NCBI RefSeq assembly: GCF_031082405.1
Contig: NZ_JAVHJU010000004.1
Span: 248,001-312,000, forward strand
Direction of reading: 5' to 3'
Length of the DNA stretch: 64,000 nucleotides
Source of the DNA: Amycolatopsis sp. A133
GTDB taxonomy: Bacteria; Actinomycetota; Actinomycetes; Mycobacteriales; Pseudonocardiaceae
The position numbers and the translations under genes are program-made. The notes under the pieces were generated by a model, which saw only the letters and a program-made list of their open reading frames with translations, was not told the origin of the DNA and did not search any database. Positions 18,262-27,835 of this stretch are shown in pieces. Every line of letters starts with the position of its first letter. Position 1 is the stretch's first letter.

Positions 18262-18954
18262 TCACACCGGTATCCGCAGCCGTTCGGGCCCCTTTGCGGC
18301 CCACGCGCCGCGGAGGGCCCCGCCGTCCTCCCCGGCGAGCAGATCCAGCGTGAAGGCCACCGTCAGCCGGGTCCACACCCCGGCCCGGCGCAGCATCGCG
18401 TGACCCTCGTTGGCCATCTCGAACCGGGCGACGCGGGCGGCGACCGCGCCGGCCCGTTCGGCGAAGGCGTGCGACTCCGCCGGGCTCGTCATCCGGTCGC
18501 GGGTGCCGTGCACGATGAGCACCGACCGCCCGGCGACGGCCTCGACCGGCTCGCCCCGCGGTGTCCACGGCGCCAGTGCGCAGACCCCGCGCACGGCCGG
18601 GTCGTCGGCCACGCGCAGGGCCACCCGTGCCCCCATCGAGTGACCGACGAGCACGACCGGCAGGCCGGGGTGGTCGGCCTGGATGCGGTCGAGGGCCCAG
18701 CGGGCGTCGTCGACCGGGTCTTCGGCGGGGGCGTTCCAGCCGTAGCGGCGGTTGCGCAGCAGCCGCACCTCGACGCCGTCCTTGCGGCCGGCCCGGTGCA
18801 GGGCGCGCGCGATCGGGACCATCCTCAAGTAGGCCGGTTTCCAGGGTTGCACCCGGCCTGTGCCGTGCTCGGCACCGCCGTGCAGCACCAGCACGACCGC
18901 CCGGGTCCGCCCGCGCGCCCGCCGCACGGACACCGCCGGTTCCGCCTCGCTCAC
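18262..18954 (-). CDS. Alpha/beta hydrolase
   Basis: 230 residues from GTG 18954, whose GAGGAGG site is well placed. The nucleophile elbow is GHSMG; VLVLHGGAEHGTG holds the oxyanion-hole HG near the N-terminus, HGTRDRMTSP the acid region and NEGHAM the catalytic His. The fold resembles dienelactone hydrolase/lipase-like enzymes. Substrate unknown; the position before the cyclopropane synthase hints at lipid or ester work. Divergent from the SIS gene across 118 bases. Confidence 0.85.
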   Translation of the reverse strand: MSEAEPAVSVRRARGRTRAVVLVLHGGAEHGTGRVQPWKPAYLRMVPIARALHRAGRKDGVEVRLLRNRRYGWNAPAEDPVDDARWALDRIQADHPGLPVVLVGHSMGARVALRVADDPAVRGVCALAPWTPRGEPVEAVAGRSVLIVHGTRDRMTSPAESHAFAERAGAVAARVARFEMANEGHAMLRRAGVWTRLTVAFTLDLLAGEDGGALRGAWAAKGPERLRIPV

Positions 18955-19072
18955 CCGTGTCCTCCTCGCCCGCATTCCGGGACAACCCCGGCCGCCCGTC
19001 CGGCTATTCCACCGCGTATTCCCATCTTCGCGGTAGATTCGGCGCCCGATCCCCGACGGAAGGGTGGGTGTG

Positions 19073-19798
19073 GTGAGCGCCACGGACATCGCAGGCAGCG
19101 TCGCCAAGCAGCTGGCGGACGTCGAGCAGGCCAACGCCGAAGCGGTGCGCGCCGCGGCGGACCTGGTGCTGGGGGTGATCCGGGCCGACGCACTGGTCTA
19201 TACCGCCGGCGCCGGGCACTCGCTGGCCGCGGTCGCCGAGACGTTCTACCGGGCCGGCGGGCTGGCGTGCGTCTACCCGCTCTACCACCCGGACCTGCTC
19301 CCGCTGCACGGCGCGGTCTCCAGCACGCAGACCGAGCGGCGCACGGGCCTCGCGGCGGAGGTGCTGGCCGAGCGCGCGCCGGGGCCGGACGACGTGCTGG
19401 TGGTGTTTTCGACGTCCGGGTCGAACCCCTACCCGGTCGAGCTGTGCATCGAGGCGCGCAAGCGGGGCGCGGCGGTGATCGCGGTGACGTCGCGGGCCTG
19501 CGTGGCGGCGGCGCCGCGGCGGTCGTCGAGCACGCTGGTCGAGCAGGGCACGGTGGTGCTGGACTCGCTGGTCATCCCCGGCGACGCGAGCTACCCGCCG
19601 GACGCCCCGCGCACCGCACCTCTGTCCACTGTGGTCAACGCGTTCCTGTGGAACCTCGTGCTGGCCCAGGTGTACGACCGCGGCACGGCCGAGGGCCTCG
19701 AGGTCCCGCTGTGGCGCAGTTCCAATGTGGAGGGTGGCGACGAGGCGAACGCCGCGCTGCTGGCCAAGTACGGGGAAATCGTCCCCCGCCTGCGGTAG
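19073..19798 (+). CDS. SIS-domain (phosphosugar-binding) protein
   Basis: 241 residues from GTG 19073 (AGGG eight bases before); GTG 19064 and 19070 are in frame. A single SIS domain: VYTAGAGHSLAAVAETFYRAGGL binds the sugar phosphate, and VVFSTSGSNPYPVELC is the second phosphate loop. It matches the UPF0309-like group of putative phosphosugar isomerases or binding proteins. No sugar transport genes are adjacent, so its substrate is open. Followed by a strong hairpin. Confidence 0.85.
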   Translation: MSATDIAGSVAKQLADVEQANAEAVRAAADLVLGVIRADALVYTAGAGHSLAAVAETFYRAGGLACVYPLYHPDLLPLHGAVSSTQTERRTGLAAEVLAERAPGPDDVLVVFSTSGSNPYPVELCIEARKRGAAVIAVTSRACVAAAPRRSSSTLVEQGTVVLDSLVIPGDASYPPDAPRTAPLSTVVNAFLWNLVLAQVYDRGTAEGLEVPLWRSSNVEGGDEANAALLAKYGEIVPRLR

Positions 19799-19813
19799 TT
19801 CGTCGGAAAGCAC

Positions 19814-19847
19814 CGGCCGGGCGCGTCTTGACGGACGCGCCCGGCCG
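19814..19847 (+). terminator. Hairpin terminator after the SIS gene
   Basis: A perfect 14-bp stem (19814-19827 with 19834-19847, CGGCCGGGCGCGTC) around loop TTGACG. No T-run follows, as is usual for terminators in such GC-rich genomes. Confidence 0.65.
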
Positions 19848-19860
19848 TCCTGGCGTCGAC

Positions 19861-19878
19861 ATACCGACTGGTCGGTGT
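19861..19878 (+). promoter_or_regulatory. TetR-type operator ACCGAC-TG-GTCGGT
   Basis: A perfect 6-bp inverted repeat (19863-19868 and 19871-19876), 30 bases before the start of the truncated hydrolase. The half-sites are those often seen for TetR-family repressors. No tetR gene is adjacent, so it may be a relic or respond to a distant regulator. Confidence 0.45.
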
Positions 19879-19905
19879 GGATCGGTCGTTCCCGGAGGAG
19901 GTCCG

Positions 19906-20238
19906 ATGGACGGTGCCACGGCGACGGTGCACGGCGAGTGCGCTCCCGGCTTCGAACCGGTGCGCGAAGCCTTCGAGGAGAACTTCCGCTCCCGCGGCGA
20001 GCTGGGCGCGGCCTTCACCGCCATCCGCCACGGCGAAGTCGTGGCCGACCTGTGGGGCGGGTCGAGGGGCATCACGCGTGATCAGAGGGGACACACCCGT
20101 GACTGGAGGGGACACACCCGTGATTGGAGGGGACACTCGCGTGATCAGCGGGGCATCACGATGATGCCCGCCCAATCACGCGAGATGCCCCTCCAATCAC
20201 GCGAGATGCCTCCCCAGTCACGGGTGATGCCCCGCTGA
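19906..20238 (+). pseudogene. Truncated serine hydrolase (beta-lactamase/esterase family), running into a repeat array
   Basis: A good ATG behind GGAGGAGG opens about 52 residues (FEPVREAFEENF, AFTAIRHGEVVADLWGG) that match the start of class C beta-lactamase-like esterases, normally near 380 aa. At about 20062 the similarity stops before the SxxK catalytic motif; the frame continues through 21-bp repeats as seven-residue units (RGHTRDW and the like) to a TGA in the array. The rest of the gene is absent, so no active enzyme can be made. The intact operator, ribosome site and start suggest the loss is recent. Confidence 0.8.
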
Positions 20239-20246
20239 TCACGCGA
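20064..20246. repeat. 21-bp repeat array arranged as a large inverted repeat
   Basis: Four direct units (20064, 20085, 20106 and 20127; consensus GAGGGGACACNCGTGATNG, variants with GCATC) face about four inverted units (20172-20246) across a perfect palindromic centre, GCGGGGCATCA-CGA-TGATGCCCGC at 20148-20171 with one mismatch in length. The period is exactly seven codons. The TGATCA at 20236-20241 gives the stop of the truncated hydrolase on one strand and of the ABC transporter on the other. Confidence 0.85.
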
Positions 20247-22107
20247 TGGCGGGTTCCTCGTCGGCGAACTGGGTTGCGTGGAGGGTGGCGTAGCGGCCGT
20301 TGGCGGCCAGGAGTTCGTCGTGGGTTCCGCGCTCGACGATCTCGCCGTGTTCCAGGACCAGGATCTGGTCGGCCGCGCGGACCGTCGAGAGGCGGTGGGC
20401 GATCACCAGGGCCGTGCGGCCGGCCAGTGCGTGGGTCAGGGCCTCGCCGACGGCGGCCTCGGACTCCGAGTCCAGGTGGGCGGTCGCCTCGTCGAGGACG
20501 ACGACCTTGGGCTGGGCCAGGAGCAGCCGGGCGATGGTCAGCCGCTGGCGCTCGCCGCCGGAGAGGCGGTAGCCGCGCTCCCCCACCGTCGTGTCGAGGC
20601 CGTCGGGCAGCGACCCGACCAGCTCGCCCAGCCGCGCCCGGTCCAGCGCCTCCCAGATCTCGTCGTCGGTGACGTCCGGGCGCGCGTACGCGAGGTTGGC
20701 GCGGATCGTGTCGTGGAACAGGTGCCCGTCCTGCGTGACGACGCCGACGGTTTCCCGCAGCGAAGCGAAAGTCAGGTCCCGGACGTCCACATCGGACAGC
20801 CGCACCGCACCGGAGTCGACGTCGTACAGCCGCGGCAGCAGCGACGCGATCGTCGACTTCCCCGCGCCCGACGACCCGACCAGCGCGACCATCTGCCCCG
20901 GCTCGGCGCGGAACGAGATGCCGTGCAGCACCTCTTCCCCGCCGCGGTGGTCGAGCGTGACGACGTCTTCCAGCGACGCCAGCGAGTACCGGTCCGCCGC
21001 CGGGTAACCGAAGCGGACTCCCGTGAACTCGACCGAGACCCCGCCGGAGGACGAAGCAGGCACAGCACGCGCGGAGGGCTTTTCCTCGATCATCGGCTTG
21101 AGGTCCAGGACCTCGAAGACCCGCTCGAACGACACGAGCGCGGTCATCACGTCGACGCGGACGTTGGCCAGCGCGGTCAGCGGCGCGTAGAGCCGGGTCA
21201 GCAGCAGCGCCAGCGCGACGACGGTGCCCGGCGCGAGCTTGCCGGTCAGCGCGAGGTAACCGCCGAGGCCGTACACGAGCGCCTGCGCCAGCGCCGAAAC
21301 CAGGGTCAGGCTCGTCATGAACCAGCGGGTCAGCATCGCGGTCCGCACGCCGATGTCGCGCACGCGCCCGGCCCGCAGCCCGAAGTCGTCCGCCTCCTGC
21401 ACGGGACGGCCGAAGAGCTTCACCAGCGTCGCGCCCGGCGCCGAGAAGCGCTCGGTCATCTGCGTGGTCATCCCGGCGTTGAGGTCCGCGGCCTCCCGCT
21501 GCAGGCCGGCCATCCGGCGGCCGAGCCGGCGCGCGGGGATGACGAAGATCGGCAGCAGCACCAGCGCGAGCAGCGTGACCTGCCACGACAGGGTGAGCAT
21601 GACGGCCAGCGACAGGGCCAGCTGGATGACGTTGGTGACCAGCCCGGACAGCGTCGCGGTGAACGTCCGCTGCGCGCCGATGACGTCGTTGTTGAGCCGC
21701 GAGACGAGCGCACCGGTGCGGGTGCGGGTGAAGAAAGCGATCGGCATCCGCTGCACGTGCTCGAACACCGCACGCCGCAGGTCGAAGATGATGCCCTCGC
21801 CGATGCGCGCGGACTGCCACCGCTCGATCAGGCCGAACCCGGCGTCGACGACGGCCAGCGCGGCGATCACGACGGCGAGCCAGACGACCAGCGACACCTC
21901 GCGCCCGCCGACGATCGCGTCGACCACCTTGCCCGCCAGCACGGGCGTCGACACGGCGAGCACGGCCGAGACGACCGTCAGCACGAGGAACGCCAGCAAC
22001 CGCCGCCAGTGCGGCCGGGCGAAGCGCGCGATGCGTTTCAGCGTGCCGCGGGTGAGCGCCTTCGGCGTATCGCCGGCGCGCATCGCGGAGCTCCACAGCC
22101 CCCACAT
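20239..22107 (-). CDS. ABC exporter, fused permease and ATPase (half transporter)
   Basis: 622 residues from ATG 22107. Six membrane helices (about 35-330) precede a nucleotide-binding domain with Walker A GSSGAGKST, signature LSGGERQRL, Walker B VVVLDEAT and H-loop AHRLSTV. It has the build of homodimeric MsbA/BmrA-like multidrug or lipid exporters. The MarR gene directly upstream on the same strand, and an inverted repeat between them, suggest induction by a small molecule. Its TGA stop lies inside the 21-bp repeat array. Confidence 0.93.
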   Translation of the reverse strand: MWGLWSSAMRAGDTPKALTRGTLKRIARFARPHWRRLLAFLVLTVVSAVLAVSTPVLAGKVVDAIVGGREVSLVVWLAVVIAALAVVDAGFGLIERWQSARIGEGIIFDLRRAVFEHVQRMPIAFFTRTRTGALVSRLNNDVIGAQRTFTATLSGLVTNVIQLALSLAVMLTLSWQVTLLALVLLPIFVIPARRLGRRMAGLQREAADLNAGMTTQMTERFSAPGATLVKLFGRPVQEADDFGLRAGRVRDIGVRTAMLTRWFMTSLTLVSALAQALVYGLGGYLALTGKLAPGTVVALALLLTRLYAPLTALANVRVDVMTALVSFERVFEVLDLKPMIEEKPSARAVPASSSGGVSVEFTGVRFGYPAADRYSLASLEDVVTLDHRGGEEVLHGISFRAEPGQMVALVGSSGAGKSTIASLLPRLYDVDSGAVRLSDVDVRDLTFASLRETVGVVTQDGHLFHDTIRANLAYARPDVTDDEIWEALDRARLGELVGSLPDGLDTTVGERGYRLSGGERQRLTIARLLLAQPKVVVLDEATAHLDSESEAAVGEALTHALAGRTALVIAHRLSTVRAADQILVLEHGEIVERGTHDELLAANGRYATLHATQFADEEPAIA

Positions 22108-22137
22108 GTTGTCCACGGGAAACCCCCAGTGTCTGGA

Positions 22138-22159
22138 AACCTCTACATTAACTGAGGTT
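22138..22159 (-). promoter_or_regulatory. Inverted repeat AACCTC-N10-GAGGTT, probable MarR operator
   Basis: A perfect 6-bp inverted repeat flanking an AT-rich core (TACATTAACT), 31 bases upstream of the ABC exporter start and downstream of the MarR gene. The AT-rich core looks like a -10 region in this GC-rich DNA. Binding by the adjacent MarR protein is an inference. Confidence 0.5.
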
Positions 22160-22215
22160 TTCGCCGGATATGACCTGGACAACGCCCTGGTTGCCCGTTT
22201 GCTTCCCGATGCCGT

Positions 22216-22647
22216 TCACCCCGCGCGAACAACCTGGTGCAACGCCGAGCGCAGCCGCCCGGCGTCCTCGGCGGAAAGCGGCTCCAGCAGCAGCGCCTCG
22301 GCTTTCCGGGTGACTTCCGCCCCTTCCGCCCGGACGCGCTCCCCCTCCGGAGTCAGCGTCACGAGGCGCTTGCGGCGGTCGCCCGGCGCGACCTCGCGCC
22401 GGACCAGCCCCTTGGCCTCCAGTTCGTCGACGAGGGCGACCATCGTCGTCCGGTCGACCCCGAGCCGTGCCGCACCGTCCTGCTGCGACTGCGCCGGCCC
22501 GTCACCGAAGAGCGTGAGCAGCGCGAGCTGCCGCCCGGTGACGCCGAGCGGGGCGTACAGCGGCTCCGCCAGTTCGGCGAGCCGCAGCTGGGCGTGCTTG
22601 AGGAGGTAGCCGAGCCGCTGGGTGACGGCAGGGGGCGCGCTGGACAT
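22216..22647 (-). CDS. MarR-family transcriptional regulator
   Basis: 143 residues, winged helix-turn-helix: SQQDGAARLGVDRTTMVALVDELEAKGLVRRE is the recognition region and the RRKRLVTLTPEGE wing follows (family motif DxRxxxVxLTxxG). Dimerisation helices sit at both ends. Such proteins release DNA on binding phenolics or drugs. It lies directly before the ABC exporter and divergent from the F420-type oxidoreductase, so both are likely targets. Confidence 0.9.
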   Translation of the reverse strand: MSSAPPAVTQRLGYLLKHAQLRLAELAEPLYAPLGVTGRQLALLTLFGDGPAQSQQDGAARLGVDRTTMVALVDELEAKGLVRREVAPGDRRKRLVTLTPEGERVRAEGAEVTRKAEALLLEPLSAEDAGRLRSALHQVVRAG

Positions 22648-22719
22648 GAGCAGACTCTACACCTACGCTGATCGTCAGTATCGCTGATAATTTTTACGAC
22701 TGACAATCAGGAGCTCCTC
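22648..22719. promoter_or_regulatory. Divergent promoter region between marR and the LLM oxidoreductase
   Basis: Unusually AT-rich (TAATTTTTAC) for this genome. GTCAGT at 22674-22679 and ACTGAC at 22699-22704 form a spaced inverted repeat, and CTGAT half-sites recur nearby. Likely holds both promoters and a regulator site; the exact -10 boxes are not assignable by eye. Confidence 0.45.
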
Positions 22720-23574
22720 ATGACCACCATCGGGCTCAAGCCGCCCCAGCAGCACATCGGCATCGCCGCCCTCCGCGAGATCTGGGCGATCGCCGACGAC
22801 GCCGGCTTCGACGGGTGCTGGACGTTCGACCACCTCGCCCCGATGGGCCCGGATCGCACCGGCGACGTCTTCGACGGCTGGAGCCTGCTGGCCGCGATGG
22901 CCGAAGCGACGCACCGGGTGCGGATCGGCTGCCTGGTCTCCGGCAACACCAACCGGCACCCGGGCACGTTCGCCAAGATCGCCGCGACCGTCGACCACCT
23001 CTCCGGCGGCCGGCTCGACGTCGGCCTCGGCGCGGGCGGCGACACCCTGACCGACACGATGATGGGCACCCCGACGACGTCGGCGGTCGAACGCGTCGAA
23101 CGGCTGGCCGAGACCTGCGAAATCCTCGGTCTGCTGTGGACCCGGCCGGAAACCGGCTACCGCGGCCGCCACTACACGCTGACCGGCGCGATCAGCGACC
23201 CGAAGCCGGTGCAGCGGCCGAAACCGCCGCTGTGGCTGGGCAGCAGCGGCGAAAAGCGCGGTTTGCGGGTCGTCGCCGAACACGCCGACGTCTGGCTCAA
23301 CGCGGCCCTGCCCGGAACGGAAATCGCCGAGCTGCAGCGGCTTTCGCGGGTCCTGGACGCGCACTGCGCCGCAGCCGGGCGCGACCCGGCGGCGGTCCGC
23401 CGGGCCGTGCAGTTCCGGCTGCCGTCCGATGCGGACAGTGCGGTGCGCCTCGCGCGCAGCTACGTCGACGCCGGCTTCACCGAGCTGGTCTTGATGCCGG
23501 CGGGGCCCGGCGGCGTCGTCGCGGCTTCCGAAGCGGCCGCGAAGCTGCTGCCCCGGCTGCGAGATGTCGGCTGA
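22720..23574 (+). CDS. LLM-class F420-dependent oxidoreductase
   Basis: 284 residues, luciferase-like TIM barrel. Near the N-terminus FDGCWTFDHLAPMG is a family hallmark; LVSGNTNRHPGTFAKIAATVDHLSGGRLDVGLGAGG is the canonical core (here listed only as its landmarks GNTNRHP and LSGGR). Members pass hydride from F420H2 or use FMNH2 and oxygen. AGGAGCTCCTC gives a clear ribosome site. Divergent from marR, hence a possible detoxification pair with the ABC exporter. Confidence 0.88.
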   Translation: MTTIGLKPPQQHIGIAALREIWAIADDAGFDGCWTFDHLAPMGPDRTGDVFDGWSLLAAMAEATHRVRIGCLVSGNTNRHPGTFAKIAATVDHLSGGRLDVGLGAGGDTLTDTMMGTPTTSAVERVERLAETCEILGLLWTRPETGYRGRHYTLTGAISDPKPVQRPKPPLWLGSSGEKRGLRVVAEHADVWLNAALPGTEIAELQRLSRVLDAHCAAAGRDPAAVRRAVQFRLPSDADSAVRLARSYVDAGFTELVLMPAGPGGVVAASEAAAKLLPRLRDVG

Positions 23575-23607
23575 ACCGGGCGGCCGGCCCCTCGGTAGCC
23601 TGACGAC

Positions 23608-24975
23608 GTGGAAACGGAGGTGGGCCAGGCGCCCGCACGGCGGCGCATGGCCCGTCTCTTCACGGCTCCGGCGCACCCCGGGGAGGCCGGCCCGCTGCGC
23701 TGGGACCTGGGATTTTACCTGGCCTGCCTGGCTTTCGCGCTGCCGACGGCGCTGGTGTCGGAGTTCTACGGCTACCGCGTCTGGGGCAACTTCGCGACGG
23801 CGGCGTACGGCTTCGCCGCGGCGCACAGCGGGTACCTGCTGCTGGCCGCCCGCAAGGGACGTACGCCGCGCGGCCTAGCGGGTTCACGCTGGTGCGGCAT
23901 CGCCGCGGTCGCCTTGTTGGCGATGATCTTCCCGTTGGCGCTTCTCGTGATTCGCCGCCTGACCGGAGTGGACTGGCTGATCACGCCGGTCTCGTGGGCC
24001 GCGCAGCCCGAGGTCTGGGTGATCGAACGGTCCGCGGATCTGCTGCTGCACCACGGAACCCCGTACGTCGACGTCACCGCGCTCGGCCGGCCGCCCGTGG
24101 TAAACGATTACACGCCCTACGGCCCGGTGATGGCGGTCTTCGGCCTGCCGCGGGCGCTGTTCGGCGGCACCCCGCTGACCGACGCGCTGACCGACGCCCG
24201 CTGGATCTTCGCGCTGGCCGCCTGCGCGTGCGTGCTGGGCACGCTGAAGCTGCTGAAGTGGCCCCGGGTGCCGGTCGGTGCCGCGCAGCTCGCGCTGGCC
24301 TGCCCGCTCACCGCGCTCACCTGGGCCGTGGCCGGCCCCGACCTGGCGATCGTCGGCCTGCTGGTGCTCAGCTGCGCGCTCGCGGCCACCGGGCGGGTCG
24401 CCTGGTCGGGCCTGGTACTCGCGCTGGTCGTCAGCGCGAAGCTCATCGTCGCGCCGGCGGCCGCCGTGCTGGCGGTGCTCGTGCTGGTGCGCCGCGGCCC
24501 GGTTCCCCACAAAAAAGGTCCCGGCTGGGCGGCACTGGCCCGGTTCGCGGCGGCTCTGGTGGCGACGACGGCCGCCCTGCACCTGCCGGTGTACCTGGTG
24601 GACCCGGCGGCGTTCGTCGAGCACGTCTTCCGGTTCCCGCTCGGGATGGGCGTTGTGCGGTCGCCCGCGGCCAGCCCGCTGCCGGGCCACCTGATCGCCG
24701 GAACCGGCCCGTTCGGACAGGTGGCGGCGTTCGCGCTCGTCGGCGCCGCGGCCGTGGCGATGGTCGCCTGGCTGGTGCGCCGGCCCCCCGCGAACGGCTC
24801 CGGCGCACTGCTGCGCATCGCCGTCGGACTCGGCGCGTTGATCCTGCTCACCCCGGCCACCCGGTACGGCTACCTGGTGTACCCGCTGGTCCTGCTCGGG
24901 GCCCACCTGGCCTTCCGCGTGGCCGAAGATCCCGCTGCGCCCCCCGCGCAGCAGTCCGCGACTACTTCTTCTTGA
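23608..24975 (+). CDS. Polytopic membrane protein, probable GT-C-type glycosyltransferase (GT87/DUF2029-like)
   Basis: 455 residues with about ten to eleven membrane helices. NDYTPYGPVMAVFGLP after a hydrophilic loop, and the late TPATRYGYLVYPL segment, resemble polyprenol-phosphate mannosyltransferases of the GT87 type that build phosphatidylinositol mannosides and lipoglycans. The usual early acidic residue is not obvious to me, so the assignment is moderate. GTG 23608 lacks a strong ribosome site; ATG 23647 is an alternative. Its tail overlaps the convergent HTH gene by 14 bases. Confidence 0.65.
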   Translation: METEVGQAPARRRMARLFTAPAHPGEAGPLRWDLGFYLACLAFALPTALVSEFYGYRVWGNFATAAYGFAAAHSGYLLLAARKGRTPRGLAGSRWCGIAAVALLAMIFPLALLVIRRLTGVDWLITPVSWAAQPEVWVIERSADLLLHHGTPYVDVTALGRPPVVNDYTPYGPVMAVFGLPRALFGGTPLTDALTDARWIFALAACACVLGTLKLLKWPRVPVGAAQLALACPLTALTWAVAGPDLAIVGLLVLSCALAATGRVAWSGLVLALVVSAKLIVAPAAAVLAVLVLVRRGPVPHKKGPGWAALARFAAALVATTAALHLPVYLVDPAAFVEHVFRFPLGMGVVRSPAASPLPGHLIAGTGPFGQVAAFALVGAAAVAMVAWLVRRPPANGSGALLRIAVGLGALILLTPATRYGYLVYPLVLLGAHLAFRVAEDPAAPPAQQSATTSS

Positions 24976-25207
24976 CCCTGGTGGCCCCGCCACGCCCCCG
25001 CAGCTGGACGCCGGACTCCGACAGCACCCGGTGGACGAACCCGTAGGACCGCCCCGTCGACTCCGCCAGTGCCCGGATGCTCGAGCCCTTCTCGTATTTC
25101 TTCTTCAGGTCAGCGGCCAGCTTGTCGCGCGTGTTGCCGGTGATCCGCGCGCCTTTCTTGAGATCAGCCACGTCGATCGCCTTCCCGCCGAGAGTGTTCT
25201 GGGCCAC
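24962..25207 (-). CDS. Small helix-turn-helix protein
   Basis: 81 residues from GTG 25207, chosen for the AGGGG site eight bases upstream; GTG 25171 would give 69. The conserved body LKKGARITGNTRDKLAADLK and SIRALAESTGRSYGFVHR, ending in a Lys-rich tail, is a small HTH protein widespread in actinomycetes. SIRALAESTGRSYGFVHRVL is the HTH itself. Its targets are unknown; abundance and basic tail suggest a nucleoid-associated or global role, which is only an inference. Confidence 0.85.
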   Translation of the reverse strand: MAQNTLGGKAIDVADLKKGARITGNTRDKLAADLKKKYEKGSSIRALAESTGRSYGFVHRVLSESGVQLRGRGGATRVKKK

Positions 25208-25349
25208 ATATCGGCCCCTGCCGGGGCAATGATCGAACACTGAGCGCCGGAATGCCAGACGACAGACGCGAAACAGCCGAAATTGCGATCACATTGGGCC
25301 ATTCCAGTGCTCTACGGCGAGTGATCTTGCACCCGAATGGACGCACGGC

Positions 25350-26978
<1,629 letters not shown>

Positions 26979-27114
26979 GGGAAACTCCCGTGGAAAGGGG
27001 GTGAACGGAGGACAGCGTCGAACAGCCGGTCGGCCGCGGCGTCACTCCAGCTGGATATCCACGGAGACCAGTGTACGGGCTGGGGGCCAGCGGTTTTTCC
27101 GGACGTGTGCCGAC

Positions 27115-27762
27115 TCACCCGTCGCGTAGCGTGACCTGCACGGACAGCGCGCGCACGGCGGCTTCCTCGAGCACGGCCCGGCTCGGTTCGCCGACGTCCA
27201 GCACGCGCGGTTCCGCCCGGGCGAACAGCGGGACCAGCCGGCGGTCCTCGCGCAGCTCGTCGAGCGCCCGGCGGTCACCGCCGAGCACCACGGCATCCAC
27301 TTCGGACAGCCGGGGCACGAGCACCTCGAAGACGTCCTTCGCCGCGTCCTGGAGCGCGTGGCGCGCTTGGCCCGCGCGACGCCGGGCGAAGCGCTGCTGC
27401 GACCAGCCGCCCGCGGCGGAGCGGCCCTGCACGAGGTGCCGGTCGGTGCGCGAGACCTCGATCCGGCCGGCACGGGCGATGCCGACGCTGTGCCCGCCGC
27501 GCCGCACCAGCACGAGCGCGATCCGGCGCGGGAGCAGGACGTGCGCGACGAGGGCCTCGACGGACGGCTCTTCGAGGGAGCCGAACGGAACGGCGGCGGT
27601 CGCGGTCGTGCCGTCGGCCGCGGTCACGCGGACCTCGCGCGAGGTGGCCTCGGTGCGGGCGATCCCGTCGTGCCGCTCGGCGAAGCGGGCGAAGAAGCCG
27701 TCCAGCCGCTCGGGCGGCACCTCGACCGTGCGGCCGCCGCCCGCGGCTTCCCGCGGCTTCAC
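27115..27762 (-). CDS. acVLRF1-type peptidyl-tRNA hydrolase (actinobacterial release factor 1-like)
   Basis: 215 residues from GTG 27762. The N-terminal RTVEVPPERLDGFFARF and the central GGWSQQRFARRRAGQARHAL identify the actinobacterial branch of the Vms1/Ankzf1 (VLRF1) family; the paired Gln in WSQQRF is at the catalytic loop. VLRF1 proteins cut nascent chains from tRNA on stalled large subunits in ribosome quality control. The ABC-F gene follows, so the pair may act on the same stalled ribosomes. Confidence 0.82.
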   Translation of the reverse strand: MKPREAAGGGRTVEVPPERLDGFFARFAERHDGIARTEATSREVRVTAADGTTATAAVPFGSLEEPSVEALVAHVLLPRRIALVLVRRGGHSVGIARAGRIEVSRTDRHLVQGRSAAGGWSQQRFARRRAGQARHALQDAAKDVFEVLVPRLSEVDAVVLGGDRRALDELREDRRLVPLFARAEPRVLDVGEPSRAVLEEAAVRALSVQVTLRDG

Positions 27763-27792
27763 GGGAACCGTGCCTTCACAGGAAAAGGGTAC

Positions 27793-27821
27793 GGGGCCGC
27801 CGCGATCACCGCGACGGCCCC
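27793..27821 (-). terminator. Terminator after the subtilase gene
   Basis: GGGGCCG-C-CGCG pairs with CGCG-A-CGGCCCC around loop ATCAC (11 paired bases and one bulged pair). On the minus strand it is followed within six bases by CTTTTCC. It lies 15 bases after the subtilase stop and just before the acVLRF1 start. Confidence 0.7.
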
Positions 27822-27835
27822 GCACCGGATGCTGC

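Noticed and set aside
20064..20246. CRISPR array
   Set aside because: The units are contiguous with no unique spacers, and the second half is inverted; there are no cas genes.
20278..22155. Plus-strand open frame of 625 codons opposite the ABC exporter
   Set aside because: Antisense shadow; composition (Arg, Gly, Gln, Asp, His) unlike a folded protein.
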